64,000 nucleotides of DNA. Source: DAOTWA01 sp963702935 (GTDB taxonomy: Bacteria; Chloroflexota; Anaerolineae; Anaerolineales; Anaerolineaceae). How positions within the stretch are numbered: the stretch's first letter is position 1; every line of letters begins with the position of its first letter. The notes beneath the pieces are model-generated. The model saw nothing but the letters and a program-made list of their open reading frames with translations. It did not search any database and was not told the DNA's origin. The stretch lies in contig OY969772.1 in the NCBI GenBank assembly GCA_963702935.1, positions 310,001-374,000 of the forward strand, given 5' to 3'. A program made the position numbers and the translations under genes. Below, piece after piece: positions 51,303-60,620 of the stretch.

Positions 51303-53190
51303 ATGTATACCAAGCTTTTCAGGTTAATCTCTCATTGTAGCCGTAGCCATGCCATTTCTGAAATTTGAAGATGGTCATGCACAATCTTACAGTGCAGAAT
51401 ATATTTCTCCACTTCCCGGTTCAAAATACAATCCTACAGGCACTACCATTGCCATTCGTTACGGAGATGTCATTGACGTGAACTCGCTCGATAGCCAGCT
51501 TTTTACGGTTTCTGGCACCGTCAGCGGGAATCATAGTGGGAAGGTCGTTTTAGCCGACGACGAAAAAACCGTAATATTCAAACCCAATCTTCCGTTCACT
51601 CTAGGCGAGACCGTTCAGGTCGATATTCGTCCAGGGATGTCAGCCGCTTCCAGTAAAAAGTATGCGGAGATTTCTTATACGTTTTCGATCTCAAGAACGG
51701 ACCCATCCTCGCCCAAAATTGTCTCTGCGCTCAATAATCTGATTGCCAGCGAGATTGCGCCATCGGTTGGACCTTCTGCTAAAAATACCGCCCCAAGCCA
51801 ATACCTTACTACCCCGTCTGATTTTCCACACATCAGCGTCCTGACCCCCGCCGGTGACGTAGCCGATGGAGATATATTCGCCAGTAACTTCGTCCCCAAT
51901 GCATTTCTCGGCGACCCTGACCCAGGGTCTTACTTGCTCATACTGGACAACAATGGTGAGCCGGTATATTACCAAAAAGTTCCCGAGACAAAATTCGTTA
52001 CGGATTTCAAGGAATTAAGTAACGGGTTTTTAGCCTATTGGGAAGGGGGTAAATATTATTTACTGGATAACCATTACGCCATTGCAAAAGAAATCACCGC
52101 TGAAAATGGTTTTAGCAGTATTGACGTGCACGATCTATTATTCCTCCCTAATGGCCATTATATGTTTCTGATCTATTATGGTCAAACGGTCGACATGAGT
52201 CAGGTAGTGCCAGGCGGTAACCCCAATGCAACCGTGGTCGGATCAATCATCCAAGAGATAGATACGGATGGAAATGTCGTGTTCCAATGGAACTCGTTCG
52301 ATCACATCCCGATCACGGACACGAACCAGGATATGACGGCTGCGACCGTCGATTACATGCATTCCAATGCCATTGAACAGGATAATGACGGCAATATATT
52401 GCTTTCAAATCGTCATCTGGATGAAGTCACAAAAATCAACCACCAGACCGGAGACATCATTTGGAGACTCGGCGGGAAAGAAAACCAGTTTGCGATTTCA
52501 GCCGCCTCTGGCATTAATGATGTTCCAGAGTTTTATATGCAGCACGATATTCGCAGGCTTCCCAATGGCGACATTACCCTTTTCGATAATCACAACAATC
52601 ACTCCCCCATGAATTCAAGGGCTCTCGAATACTCCCTGGATGAAGTGAATAAAACAGCTACATTGGTATGGGAATTTCGAAATACCCCCGATGTATTCAA
52701 TGGCTTTATGGGGAATGTACAACACCTGTCCAACGGGAATATTATGATTGGATGGGGGGGTGTATCCAGCCCTAACATCACCGAAATAAAACCGGACGGG
52801 ACAAAAGTATTAGAGTTGGGCTTCGACACACCTTACGTCAATTACCGTTCTTTTCGCTTCCAATGGCATGGGTATCCAACCTGGGCACCCGCATTAGTTA
52901 TACAACCAGAGGGTGGCTCGATCAAGCTGACTTTCAGTTGGAATGGCGCGACCGATATCGCCAAATATGATATCTACGGAGGCAATACATTACAAAATAC
53001 CACACTCATTGAAGAAGTGAGCAAGACTGGATTCGAAACCAGCGCAGACCTGGTTGGCTCACAAACCAACTATTGCTACTTTCAAGTCTTGCCCATAAAC
53101 ACTCAAGGTCAGGCCACGCAAAATTCAAATATTATATGGAATCCGGCCTGTGCTACCTATATACCCATTATTTCAAGCTCGGGGCAGTAA
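51303..53190 (+). CDS. Secreted arylsulfotransferase-like (ASST) protein, frameshift in signal peptide
   Basis: An exported protein of about 628 residues when corrected. AAGGAGATAAAACC precedes ATG 51303, whose frame (M-Y-T-K-L-F-R-L-I-S) hits TGA after 21 codons. Removing one base near 51333 joins it to the open frame (annotated from ATG 51349) and creates a signal peptide ending G-H-A. An Ig-like domain (about 20-115) precedes an ASST beta-propeller-like region with DIIWRLGGKENQF, QHDIRRLPNGDITLFDNH and W-G-G-V-S-S-P-N. The end, A-T-Y-I-P-I-I-S, repeats the aromatic-[LI]-P motif. It may move sulfate between phenolic or sugar hydroxyls. Confidence 0.75.
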
Positions 53191-53233
53191 ACGATTCGAC
53201 TGAGCCTATTCCCCGGTAAATAGCGTAGACGAA

Positions 53234-53271
53234 TTCTCCGCAGGCCATCTTCGTTGAAGGCCTGCGGAGAA
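53234..53271. terminator. Bidirectional hairpin between convergent genes
   Basis: Perfect 13-bp arms TTCTCCGCAGGCC (53234-53246) and GGCCTGCGGAGAA (53259-53271) around a 12-base loop, in the gap between the arylsulfotransferase-like gene and the rhamnose operon. There is no clear T-run on either strand, so termination would depend on the stem. Confidence 0.55.
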
Positions 53272-53347
53272 ATGAAAGTAATGCAGCTACTCGGTTAGCG
53301 CCAGGCCATCCGTCGATTTGAAAGAGGCTAGGGGTTGGGTAAATTCC

Positions 53348-54232
53348 TCAAGCTTCAGCGCCCATCGCCAGCTCGAGCGCCCGCTCCCAGGCCGGCAGAC
53401 GCAGCTCAAACGCCTCCGCGAATCGAGAGCAATCCAGAGCCGTATAAAGCGGACGCTGCGCAGGCGTAGGGAACTCGGCCGTCAGGGCCGGCAGAAGCTC
53501 TTTCACGCGCTGTTCTTCAGGGTGCGGATCATTCTTCAGCACCTCCCTGGCCCACTCCAGGCGGCTGGCGCTGCCTTCACCCGCCAGGTGATACAACCCC
53601 CGGCGTTCCTGGAGCCATTCCTTCCCCCCTGCCTTGCTCATCGCCAGGAGCTGAGTACTGATCTCGGCCAACGCCCGCGCCCAGGTGGGGCTGCCTACCT
53701 GGTCCGAGACGACGCGCATTTGCGCCTGCGCCCGGCTCCATTGCAAGACCTTGGTGACGAAGCTGTCGCGACGCAGGCTGTAGACCCAGCTCGTGCGGAA
53801 GATGAAGTACGCTCCGCCCGCTGCCTGCACGGCTTGTTCGCCCTCCAATTTTGTTTTTCCGTAGGCGTTCACCGGATTGGGGAGGTCTTCTTCGGTATAA
53901 GCCGAGCCTTTGGCGCCGTCGAAAACGTAATCCGTGGAATAATGCAGGAAAGCCGCGCCCATCTTCTGAGCGGCCTCCGCCAGCACGCCGGGCGCCTGGG
54001 CGTTGATAGCGCGCGCCATGGCAGGCTCGCTCTCGGCTTTATCCACCAGCGTATAAGCCGCGGCGTTGACGATCACCTGCGGGCGCGCCTCTTCCACCGT
54101 CTGGCGCAAACTGTCCAAACGGGTGAAGTCCACGTCCGGGTAATCCAGAGCTACGATTTCCCCCAGGGTGGGTAGTGTGCGCAGCAGCTCCCAGCCGAGC
54201 TGCCCGTGTGTGCCAAGCAAAAGGATGCGCAT
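53348..54232 (-). CDS. rfbD: dTDP-4-dehydrorhamnose reductase
   Basis: The last enzyme of dTDP-L-rhamnose synthesis, reducing dTDP-4-keto-L-rhamnose with NAD(P)H. A 294-residue short-chain dehydrogenase with the Rossmann loop GTHGQLGWEL (7-16), STDYVFDG (99-106) and the catalytic pair Tyr124/Lys128 in NAYGKTK. Its ATG lies 2 bases after the thymidylyltransferase stop. An extra 43 in-frame upstream codons were rejected. It is the last gene of the rfbC-B-A-D operon. Confidence 0.93.
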   Translation of the reverse strand: MRILLLGTHGQLGWELLRTLPTLGEIVALDYPDVDFTRLDSLRQTVEEARPQVIVNAAAYTLVDKAESEPAMARAINAQAPGVLAEAAQKMGAAFLHYSTDYVFDGAKGSAYTEEDLPNPVNAYGKTKLEGEQAVQAAGGAYFIFRTSWVYSLRRDSFVTKVLQWSRAQAQMRVVSDQVGSPTWARALAEISTQLLAMSKAGGKEWLQERRGLYHLAGEGSASRLEWAREVLKNDPHPEEQRVKELLPALTAEFPTPAQRPLYTALDCSRFAEAFELRLPAWERALELAMGAEA

Positions 54233-54234
54233 GG

Positions 54235-55107
54235 TCAGCTCTTTTCCTCCAGCAGGTGCAACAGATAGCCGCCGTAGCCATTGTTGGCCATTACTTGCGC
54301 GAGCCGGCGCAGTTGTTCTGCCGAGATAAATCCCATACGGTAGGCGATCTCTTCCGGGCAAGAGATCATCAAGCCCTGGCGTTCTTCCACCGCCTGGATG
54401 TAATTGGCGGCCTGCAAGAGCAATTCGTGCGTGCCGGCGTCCAGCCAGGCAATGCCGCGCCCCAATACTTCCACCCGTAATCGATCCACGGCCATGTAAG
54501 CGCGGTTGACATCCGTAATCTCGATCTCGCCGCGCGGCGAGGGCTTCAGGTGGGCGGCGATCTCCACCACCTGGTTATCGTAGAAGTAAATGCCCGGCAC
54601 CGCGTAATTGGATTTGGGATGGGCCGGTTTTTCCTCGATGCTGAGCGCGCGGCCACTTTCATCGAACTCGATGACGCCGTAACGCTGTGGATCGCGCACC
54701 GGGTAGGCAAAGATGACCGCGCCTCTCTCCAGGCTGGCCGCCGTCCGTAGGGAAGCCGGTAGGCCGTGCCCGTAGAAGATATTATCCCCAAGGATCAGGC
54801 ACACCGGGTCATGCCCGATGAAATCCCGCCCCACCAGAAAGGCGTCCGCCAGGCCGCGCGGCTCGGCCTGCTCTGCATACTGAAAGGACAGGCCAAACTG
54901 GCTGCCGTCCCCCAGCAAGCGCCGGAAGAAAGGCAGGTCTTCGGGGGTACTGATCACCAAAATCTCCCGAATGCCCGCCAACATGAGCATGGAGAGCGGA
55001 TAATAGATCATGGGCTTGTCATAGACCGGCAAGATCTGCTTGCTGGCGCCCATGGTCAGCGGGTAGAGACGGGTGCCTCGCCCCCCGGCAAGGAGGATGC
55101 CCTTCAT
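54235..55107 (-). CDS. rfbA: Glucose-1-phosphate thymidylyltransferase
   Basis: Makes dTDP-glucose from dTTP and glucose-1-phosphate, the first step to dTDP-L-rhamnose. The 290-residue length is typical. The nucleotide loop LLAGGRGTRLYPLT (5-18), the D-K-P-M-I-Y-Y-P-L segment, the metal site C-L-I-L-G-D-N-I-F-Y-G and the sugar loop G-I-Y-F-Y-D are all visible. The ATG at 55107 follows GGGGAGGGTCGAA and overlaps the dehydratase stop by 4 bases. Feedback by dTDP-rhamnose is known for the family. Confidence 0.95.
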   Translation of the reverse strand: MKGILLAGGRGTRLYPLTMGASKQILPVYDKPMIYYPLSMLMLAGIREILVISTPEDLPFFRRLLGDGSQFGLSFQYAEQAEPRGLADAFLVGRDFIGHDPVCLILGDNIFYGHGLPASLRTAASLERGAVIFAYPVRDPQRYGVIEFDESGRALSIEEKPAHPKSNYAVPGIYFYDNQVVEIAAHLKPSPRGEIEITDVNRAYMAVDRLRVEVLGRGIAWLDAGTHELLLQAANYIQAVEERQGLMISCPEEIAYRMGFISAEQLRRLAQVMANNGYGGYLLHLLEEKS

Positions 55108-56189
55108 TTCGACCCTCCCCTGGCGGTGTAATTCCGCTCCAGCCATTGCTTAAAATCCGGGCGCTGGCCGATCACATCCACCCATTCGGGGTGGCCCAAA
55201 TACCAATCGACCGTCTTTTGCAGGCCGCTGTTCAGGGATTCGCGCGGATGCCAGCCCAATTCGCGCCCGATCTTGTGGATGTCCATGCTATAGCGCCGGT
55301 CGTGGCCGGGCCGGTCGGTCACGTAGGTGATTAACTGCTCGTGCGGCGCGTAGGGGGAATGCGGCAGGCGCTCGTCGAGGATGGCGCAAATCTGCCGGAT
55401 GATCTCCAGGTTGGTAGGCTGGTTATCCCCACCGATGTTGTAAGTTTCTCCAGGCGCTCCGCTCTTCGCCACCAGACGGATAGCCTCGCAGTGATCGGTC
55501 ACGTATAACCAATCCCGCACCTGGCGCCCGTCTCCGTAGACCGGCAACGGGCGGCCGTTCAGCGCATTCAGGATGACCAGGGGAATGAGCTTTTCCGGGA
55601 ATTGGTAGGGGCCGTAATTGTTAGAGCAGTTCGTGATCGTGGCCGGCAGGCCGTAGGTATGGAAATAAGCGCGCACGAGGTGGTCGCTGGAAGCTTTGGA
55701 CGCCGAGTAAGGCGAGCGCGGGTCGTAAGGAGTATCCTCGCGGAAAGCCGGGTCCTCCGGCTTCAAAGAGCCGAACACCTCGTCGGTCGAGACGTGATGG
55801 AACCTTACCTGTTCCAGGGGAATGGCCTTCTCAGAGAGCCAGAACTGCCGGGCGGCCTCTAACAGCGTGAAAGTGCCGAGGATGTTGGTGTGCACGAACT
55901 GGCCCGGCCCCAGGATCGAGCGATCCACGTGGGATTCCGCCGCGAAATGCACCACGGTGTCGATGCTGTAGCGGTGGAAAAGGGAATCGACCAGCTCCCG
56001 GTCGCAGATATCTCCCTGGAAAAAAGTATGCCGCTCTTCACCCGGCAGGTGCTTGAGATTCTCCGGGCTACCCGCATAAGTCAGCGCGTCCAGATCAAGG
56101 ATGTGAGCCTCGGGTTCGACCCCCAATAAGTAGCGCACAAAATTTGAACCAATAAAACCGGCTCCGCCGGTGATCAGCACGTTACGCAT
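55104..56189 (-). CDS. rfbB: dTDP-glucose 4,6-dehydratase
   Basis: Converts dTDP-glucose to dTDP-4-keto-6-deoxyglucose with bound NAD+. A 361-residue extended SDR enzyme: GGAGFIGSNFVRYLL (8-22), a D-L-D-A-L-T-Y-A-G segment, H-F-A-A-E-S-H-V-D-R-S, VSTDEVFGSL with the catalytic T-D-E triple, and Y-S-A-S-K supplying Tyr and Lys. It is coupled by overlap to rfbA downstream and lies 18 bases after rfbC. Confidence 0.95.
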   Translation of the reverse strand: MRNVLITGGAGFIGSNFVRYLLGVEPEAHILDLDALTYAGSPENLKHLPGEERHTFFQGDICDRELVDSLFHRYSIDTVVHFAAESHVDRSILGPGQFVHTNILGTFTLLEAARQFWLSEKAIPLEQVRFHHVSTDEVFGSLKPEDPAFREDTPYDPRSPYSASKASSDHLVRAYFHTYGLPATITNCSNNYGPYQFPEKLIPLVILNALNGRPLPVYGDGRQVRDWLYVTDHCEAIRLVAKSGAPGETYNIGGDNQPTNLEIIRQICAILDERLPHSPYAPHEQLITYVTDRPGHDRRYSMDIHKIGRELGWHPRESLNSGLQKTVDWYLGHPEWVDVIGQRPDFKQWLERNYTARGGSK

Positions 56190-56207
56190 CTACCCTCCTG
56201 CTCATGG

Positions 56208-56756
56208 CTATTCAAAGGTTTCAACCCTGTTGAAAGGCGCGCCCACCGCATCTTTTGCAGACAGGCTGGGCGGCTGCCCTTCGATCAGGGGCCATTGTAT
56301 GTTCAGATCGGGATCGTTCCACAACAAAGCTCGCTCCCAATCCGGCGCGTAGTAATCTGTGGCCTTGTATACGACTTCTGCCCACTCGCTCACCACGTAG
56401 AAGCCGTGGGCAAAGCCAGGCGGGACCCATAATTGCGTCTTATTCTGGCTGGACAAGGCCGCCCCTACCCATTGGCCAAAAGTGGCAGAGCTACGGCGCA
56501 AATCTACGGCCACGTCAAAGATCTCGCCCGCAACGGCCCGCACCAGCTTGCCCTGCGGCTGGCGAATTTGGAAATGCAGGCCGCGCAAGATACCCTGGCG
56601 AGAGCCGGAATGGTTATCCTGCACGAAATTATACTGGATCCCGGCCCGGACGAATTCTTCGGCCCGGTAGGTCTCCATAAAAAAGCCGCGCTCATCGCCA
56701 AACACGCGCGGCTGGAGGAGGATTACGTCTGGAATGTCGGTGCGGATGAAGTCCAT
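56208..56756 (-). CDS. rfbC: dTDP-4-dehydrorhamnose 3,5-epimerase
   Basis: Inverts C3 and C5 of dTDP-4-keto-6-deoxyglucose to the L-rhamno form. A 182-residue cupin with GVLRGLHFQ-type motif (G-I-L-R-G-L-H-F-Q, catalytic His), K-L-V-R-A-V-A-G-E-I-F-D-V-A-V-D-L-R and the late W-V-P-P-G-F-A-H-G-F-Y. It is the first gene of the four-gene rhamnose operon. About 210 bases upstream, on the same strand, lies a frameshifted glycosyltransferase; no consensus promoter was recognised between them. Confidence 0.95.
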   Translation of the reverse strand: MDFIRTDIPDVILLQPRVFGDERGFFMETYRAEEFVRAGIQYNFVQDNHSGSRQGILRGLHFQIRQPQGKLVRAVAGEIFDVAVDLRRSSATFGQWVGAALSSQNKTQLWVPPGFAHGFYVVSEWAEVVYKATDYYAPDWERALLWNDPDLNIQWPLIEGQPPSLSAKDAVGAPFNRVETFE

Positions 56757-56967
56757 GCAAGCTCAAGGATGGTTCTAATCACGAGAAAAGGATAGAAAAG
56801 GTCAGCGATATTATATTCCACATCAGGTCTCTGACACAAATTCTATCTTGAAGGGCCCTGGATAGAAAGACAATCCAGTCGATAAAACGAGGTTAGCCCC
56901 CAAGAAATATACCAGAAATACCCTATAAAGCAAATCCCAACAATTATGAATTGAATTCCCCGGCAAC

Positions 56968-57561
56968 TTATGGATATTTCGGATTCTCGTAAACATCAAT
57001 TTCGCCAACCGTCATCGTCTTTGGCCAGGCTTCTATATCGCTATACAGTTTCTTCATACCGGGGATTTCCTTTATCGCCCAATTCCGCCAAATTGGATCG
57101 ACAACCACAAAGCGCGCATAGGACAACTCTACCGGGTAGGAAAACCGATCAGGGGGTATGGCGATCTGGTAATTAAGGCTCTCTAAACCTGACGCAGCCA
57201 GCGTTTGTTGAAATTCGGCCACGTTGCATCGGAACATCCACGCTAACGCCGGCGACGCGATCACTAAATCGTCTGGCTTGACGCTTGAATTGATATAATC
57301 TCCGATCTTAACCGCATCGTTAACATTTACGGTAACAATATCGATGGGGCTGTGAATTTGAGTGTTCACCTGAATAGAAGATTCAAGGATAACAAAGCTT
57401 ATTGGCGTTACAACCATCAAGAAGATGGCCAAGGCCGCAACAAGAGTAACCAATTCGTCACTCAGGCGCCGCAATATGGTGTTTGGCGGACGCCATCCCC
57501 AGCTTTTATAGAGAGCCAGCATCCCGCCCCGGAAGACTCGCCACCATCTTCGGGACGCCAT
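56968..57561 (-). CDS. C-terminal fragment of a membrane glycosyltransferase (frameshifted)
   Basis: About 197 codons that start inside the preceding gene in another frame. The real protein part begins near Y-K-S-W-G-W-R-P-P-N and has a membrane helix (LVTLVAALAIFLMVVTPISF) followed by a soluble external domain with D-D-L-V-I-A-S-P-A-L-A-W, the usual tail of GT-C enzymes that use polyprenyl-phosphate sugars. The upstream codons M-A-S-R-R-W-W are probably not translated this way. One extra G in a GGG or GGGG run near 57530-57545 would fuse it to the next ORF. Confidence 0.65.
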   Translation of the reverse strand: MASRRWWRVFRGGMLALYKSWGWRPPNTILRRLSDELVTLVAALAIFLMVVTPISFVILESSIQVNTQIHSPIDIVTVNVNDAVKIGDYINSSVKPDDLVIASPALAWMFRCNVAEFQQTLAASGLESLNYQIAIPPDRFSYPVELSYARFVVVDPIWRNWAIKEIPGMKKLYSDIEAWPKTMTVGEIDVYENPKYP

Positions 57562-58567
57562 ATCTCAACAATCCCGCCATGCCGATCGCCACATAAGGAA
57601 AGAGCGGCAGCATATAATAAAAGCTAAACCCAACCAGGCTTACAGTCCTACCTAATAGGATAAGCGGAAGAAAGTAGAAAGTAAGAACTGCCCACCTGAA
57701 TCTGTCGGAATAGATCATAAATAAGCCAATCAACGCAGGCAAAACCCAGCTATCCAGGTTGAGAAGTGCAATATAGTTTACCAGGATGGTAGGGAGCTGG
57801 CCCAAGAATGGGCCAGTGCTCATTCGAGTGGTGACATATTGAAGGTCGAATAAAAACGCCTGAGGGGAAATGAGCAGCATGGAAAATGTATAAATGCCAA
57901 AGGGCAATAGTATTAAAGGCACACTCCATAGCAAATGACGCCAATTTCGCGTTGATACGACCAGCACCAGGGCAGGTGCAAGCGTAAAAGCCATTAATTC
58001 AGTTATCGCCCCCAGGCCGACTGCCAAAGAAGCCATCACCAACCAGAAGGGTTTCTTTGATTCAAGATATTCTAACAATCCCCAAAATTCCAAAAGGGCC
58101 AATGGAACGATTAAATTGTAGCTAAACCCAAGCCGGTTATATAAGATTGCTTTGGGGTATATCGCAAACATAAACGCGGATAGCAGCGCGAGAAAGATGC
58201 CCTCCCGGCCTTGGGTTTTTCTGATTACCAAGAATATTAAGAAAGTCGTCAATATCCCCAGGGCGGCAACGAATATCCTCGATAACGTAATACTGGGACC
58301 CCAAACACGAAACAAAAGCGATAAGAGCAACGGGTACAACGGCATTCTGGCTGCGAGTAAAAACGAATGGTTGATTGCCAGATACTGCATACGGCCTTTT
58401 GACAGGTTATCCGCAATATTGACTATCGTTCCCTCGTCACTATACCAACCCGGGTTAGTGAATAAATGGTGTAGACGCAGGTATCCGGAAACTGCCAATA
58501 TCGCTAATAACGCAATCAGCTCCAGAACTAGCCCCGTCTTCTCACTCGTTTCTAGCTTAGAAAACAT
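57506..58567 (-). CDS. N-terminal part of a GT-C membrane glycosyltransferase (frameshifted)
   Basis: A 353-codon fragment with about nine membrane helices. The first external loop has N-P-G-W-Y-S-D-E-G-T-I-V, the acidic D-E pair of GT-C enzymes (PMT/ArnT-like), and a P-L-Y-P-L-L-L loop follows. The open frame ends within G-R-D-A-G-S-L, where the C-terminal domain continues in the overlapping frame. When joined, the product is about 515-535 residues, normal for the class. It would transfer a sugar from undecaprenyl phosphate outside the membrane. Confidence 0.75.
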   Translation of the reverse strand: MFSKLETSEKTGLVLELIALLAILAVSGYLRLHHLFTNPGWYSDEGTIVNIADNLSKGRMQYLAINHSFLLAARMPLYPLLLSLLFRVWGPSITLSRIFVAALGILTTFLIFLVIRKTQGREGIFLALLSAFMFAIYPKAILYNRLGFSYNLIVPLALLEFWGLLEYLESKKPFWLVMASLAVGLGAITELMAFTLAPALVLVVSTRNWRHLLWSVPLILLPFGIYTFSMLLISPQAFLFDLQYVTTRMSTGPFLGQLPTILVNYIALLNLDSWVLPALIGLFMIYSDRFRWAVLTFYFLPLILLGRTVSLVGFSFYYMLPLFPYVAIGMAGLLRYGVPKMVASLPGRDAGSL

Positions 58568-58637
58568 AGACAGACCCTATTCTCATAGGCCAATGAATGG
58601 CGGTCACCTTCGAATGAGATCGGCAATGGGCAATTAC

Positions 58638-59834
58638 TCAGCCGGCCCATTTCCATGAATAAAAGACGAAAAATAATAAAAGCTGACTCAAGAACGATAG
58701 ACTATACCAAACCGGGGCCACCCTTTTTCTTTTTTGCAGCCAAATCGCCAGCGCAATAAATAATGGGAAAATGGTCAATAAATAACGGTCCATGCTCACC
58801 AATAGATTATCACTATTTATTTTGGTCACCGCAAAAAGCAGCATAGACCACGCATACACCTGATATGTAACCGGGAGCTTTCTCCCCACGCTAATCATGG
58901 CAATCATCGATATGCAAGTTAAGAATAAATCGTAAAAGAGTATCAATCCACCGGTCGAGTGAATTACCGGACGGCCGAGGAGCGCCGTCAGGCTGCCCCA
59001 CAGGCCCTCCCAGGGCCAGGCAAAATGTAGCTCCCAGGTTTGGTTGAGAGTATTCCAGGGCCAGCCAGCGCCCAATCCAAAATGGACGTAAGCAGTAAAA
59101 ATGGCCAGCGCCAGGGGTGTCATAAAAATAGCCGCACACAATTTCAGCAAAAGGACGCGTCGACCTTCAACCGCCGCTTTGAGCTGAATCAATCCTTCCG
59201 CCATGACCGGCAATACCAGGATGGCGCCTTGCAGGCGGGTCAGGCTGGCCACTGCGGCGAATATCCCGGCCCATATCCATTGTTTCTTGTGAAGAGCAAG
59301 GAAACAACCGGCCGTCAATAAAAGAAAGAGTGATTCAGTATATACAGCAATTAAGTAAAAAGCCGTCGGGAAAGTGAATAATAATAACAGGGTCGTGCTG
59401 GCGGTCGTTTCTCCCCAATGTTCCTTTACCAGGACGAACAAGAAATAAAAAGCCAGAATAGCCGACAAATTGGAAACGATGATTCCCGCCAATATGGAAG
59501 GGGTGAAAATAAATCCAACCAGACGGATCAGGGCAGGGAAGAATGGCGGCCAGACCGTATTCACCAGGTTCGCCGCGTAGCCCTCTTCCGCGATCTCAAG
59601 GTAGTGAGTGGTATCCCAACGATACCAGGGCGCCAGGAATAATTGGCTGAACTTCCCGCCCTGGTCCAGCATCTCGATCGTGGCCGCCGAGAAATGCACG
59701 GGAGGGACAGGATAGGGTTTCTCGAAAGGTTGAGCCACGAAGATCAACGCGGCGGTAATCAACTTCAAGACCAAATATCCGGTTAAAGCATATATCAATG
59801 CCTGCTTTTGGATCTTATAGGTTCTGGCTGGCAA
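58638..59834 (-). CDS. PIG-V-like integral membrane mannosyltransferase family protein
   Basis: A 398-residue polytopic protein with about nine helices. The first external loop WDTTHYLEIAEEGY (W-D-T-x-H-Y at about residue 73) and the next NTVWPPFFPALIRLVG match the catalytic loop pattern of PIG-V/DUF2029-type GT-C mannosyltransferases that use lipid-linked mannose. It overlaps the end of the DPM-like GT2 gene by 20 bases; that GT2 could make its polyprenyl-phosphate donor. Confidence 0.8.
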   Translation of the reverse strand: MPARTYKIQKQALIYALTGYLVLKLITAALIFVAQPFEKPYPVPPVHFSAATIEMLDQGGKFSQLFLAPWYRWDTTHYLEIAEEGYAANLVNTVWPPFFPALIRLVGFIFTPSILAGIIVSNLSAILAFYFLFVLVKEHWGETTASTTLLLLFTFPTAFYLIAVYTESLFLLLTAGCFLALHKKQWIWAGIFAAVASLTRLQGAILVLPVMAEGLIQLKAAVEGRRVLLLKLCAAIFMTPLALAIFTAYVHFGLGAGWPWNTLNQTWELHFAWPWEGLWGSLTALLGRPVIHSTGGLILFYDLFLTCISMIAMISVGRKLPVTYQVYAWSMLLFAVTKINSDNLLVSMDRYLLTIFPLFIALAIWLQKRKRVAPVWYSLSFLSQLLLFFVFYSWKWAG

Positions 59835-60612
59835 CTGTTTTATTCTCCCCCGCGCTCAATGCAAGATTTTTAGATTTAAAGCGGCGATCCTTGATCAGCC
59901 CATTCTTATCCAGAAAATAACGAACGAACACAAACAAGACCCCGAATCCGTACACAATGCTACGCTTGAGATTAATGGAAGAAGCTTCGGTGAAATAACG
60001 TGTTACGATGGCAACTTCTCTAAAAAAAAGGCCATTGGCCATTCCCTGAGCAATGATCTCTGTGTCAAAAACAAAATCGTCGCTGTTCTCCTCAAAACGG
60101 ACGGTCTGTAAATACTTGCGCGAATAAGCGCGGAAGCCAGAATAAATCTCTGTCAGGTAACGCTGGAAGACAATATTGGCCAGGGCGGTCAGAAAGATGT
60201 TGGCGTCGTATTTCCACCAGGGCATTCCCCCTTCCATAGGATAGCCCCCCAACATGCGTGAACCAAATACCGCGTCTGCTTCTCCACGAATAATCGGATA
60301 AACAAGATCCGGGATTACGGTAGCGTCATATTGATGATCAGGGTGCAACATGACAATAATATCGGCGCCCATTGCCAATGCTTCCCGGTAGCAAGTTTTT
60401 TGATTGGCACCATAGCCCTTATTGACCGGGTGCTCAATCACTGTCAGGCCGAGCTGACGCGCCAAACCAACAGTATTGTCACTGGAGCAATCGTCGACTA
60501 ATAGCAAATTCTCACGAAATTCTTCAGGGATTTCCTCCAGCGTTCGCTGAAGAGTTTTCTCGGCATTGTAGGCTGGTAGAACGATAAATATCTTGGTATT
60601 TTCTCTGCGCAT
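59815..60612 (-). CDS. GT2 glycosyltransferase, polyprenyl-phosphate hexose synthase-like
   Basis: A 265-residue GT-A enzyme like dolichol-phosphate mannose synthase: IFIVLPAYNAEKTLQRTLEE, LLLVDDCSSDNT, NKGYGANQKTCYREAL, and a D-A-V-F-G-S-R-M segment. The acidic metal site is HPDHQYD where many relatives have D-x-D-x-Q. It has no catalytic membrane domain. AAGAGGAATT precedes the ATG at 60612; an upstream frame extends into the methyltransferase gene. It is placed between a methyltransferase and the PIG-V-like transferase, which could use its product. Confidence 0.82.
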   Translation of the reverse strand: MRRENTKIFIVLPAYNAEKTLQRTLEEIPEEFRENLLLVDDCSSDNTVGLARQLGLTVIEHPVNKGYGANQKTCYREALAMGADIIVMLHPDHQYDATVIPDLVYPIIRGEADAVFGSRMLGGYPMEGGMPWWKYDANIFLTALANIVFQRYLTEIYSGFRAYSRKYLQTVRFEENSDDFVFDTEIIAQGMANGLFFREVAIVTRYFTEASSINLKRSIVYGFGVLFVFVRYFLDKNGLIKDRRFKSKNLALSAGENKTVASQNL

Positions 60613-60620
60613 AATTCCTC

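Noticed and set aside
56757..56967. Gap between rhamnose operon and GT-C gene tested for a promoter
   Set aside because: No convincing -35/-10 pair at proper spacing before rfbC.
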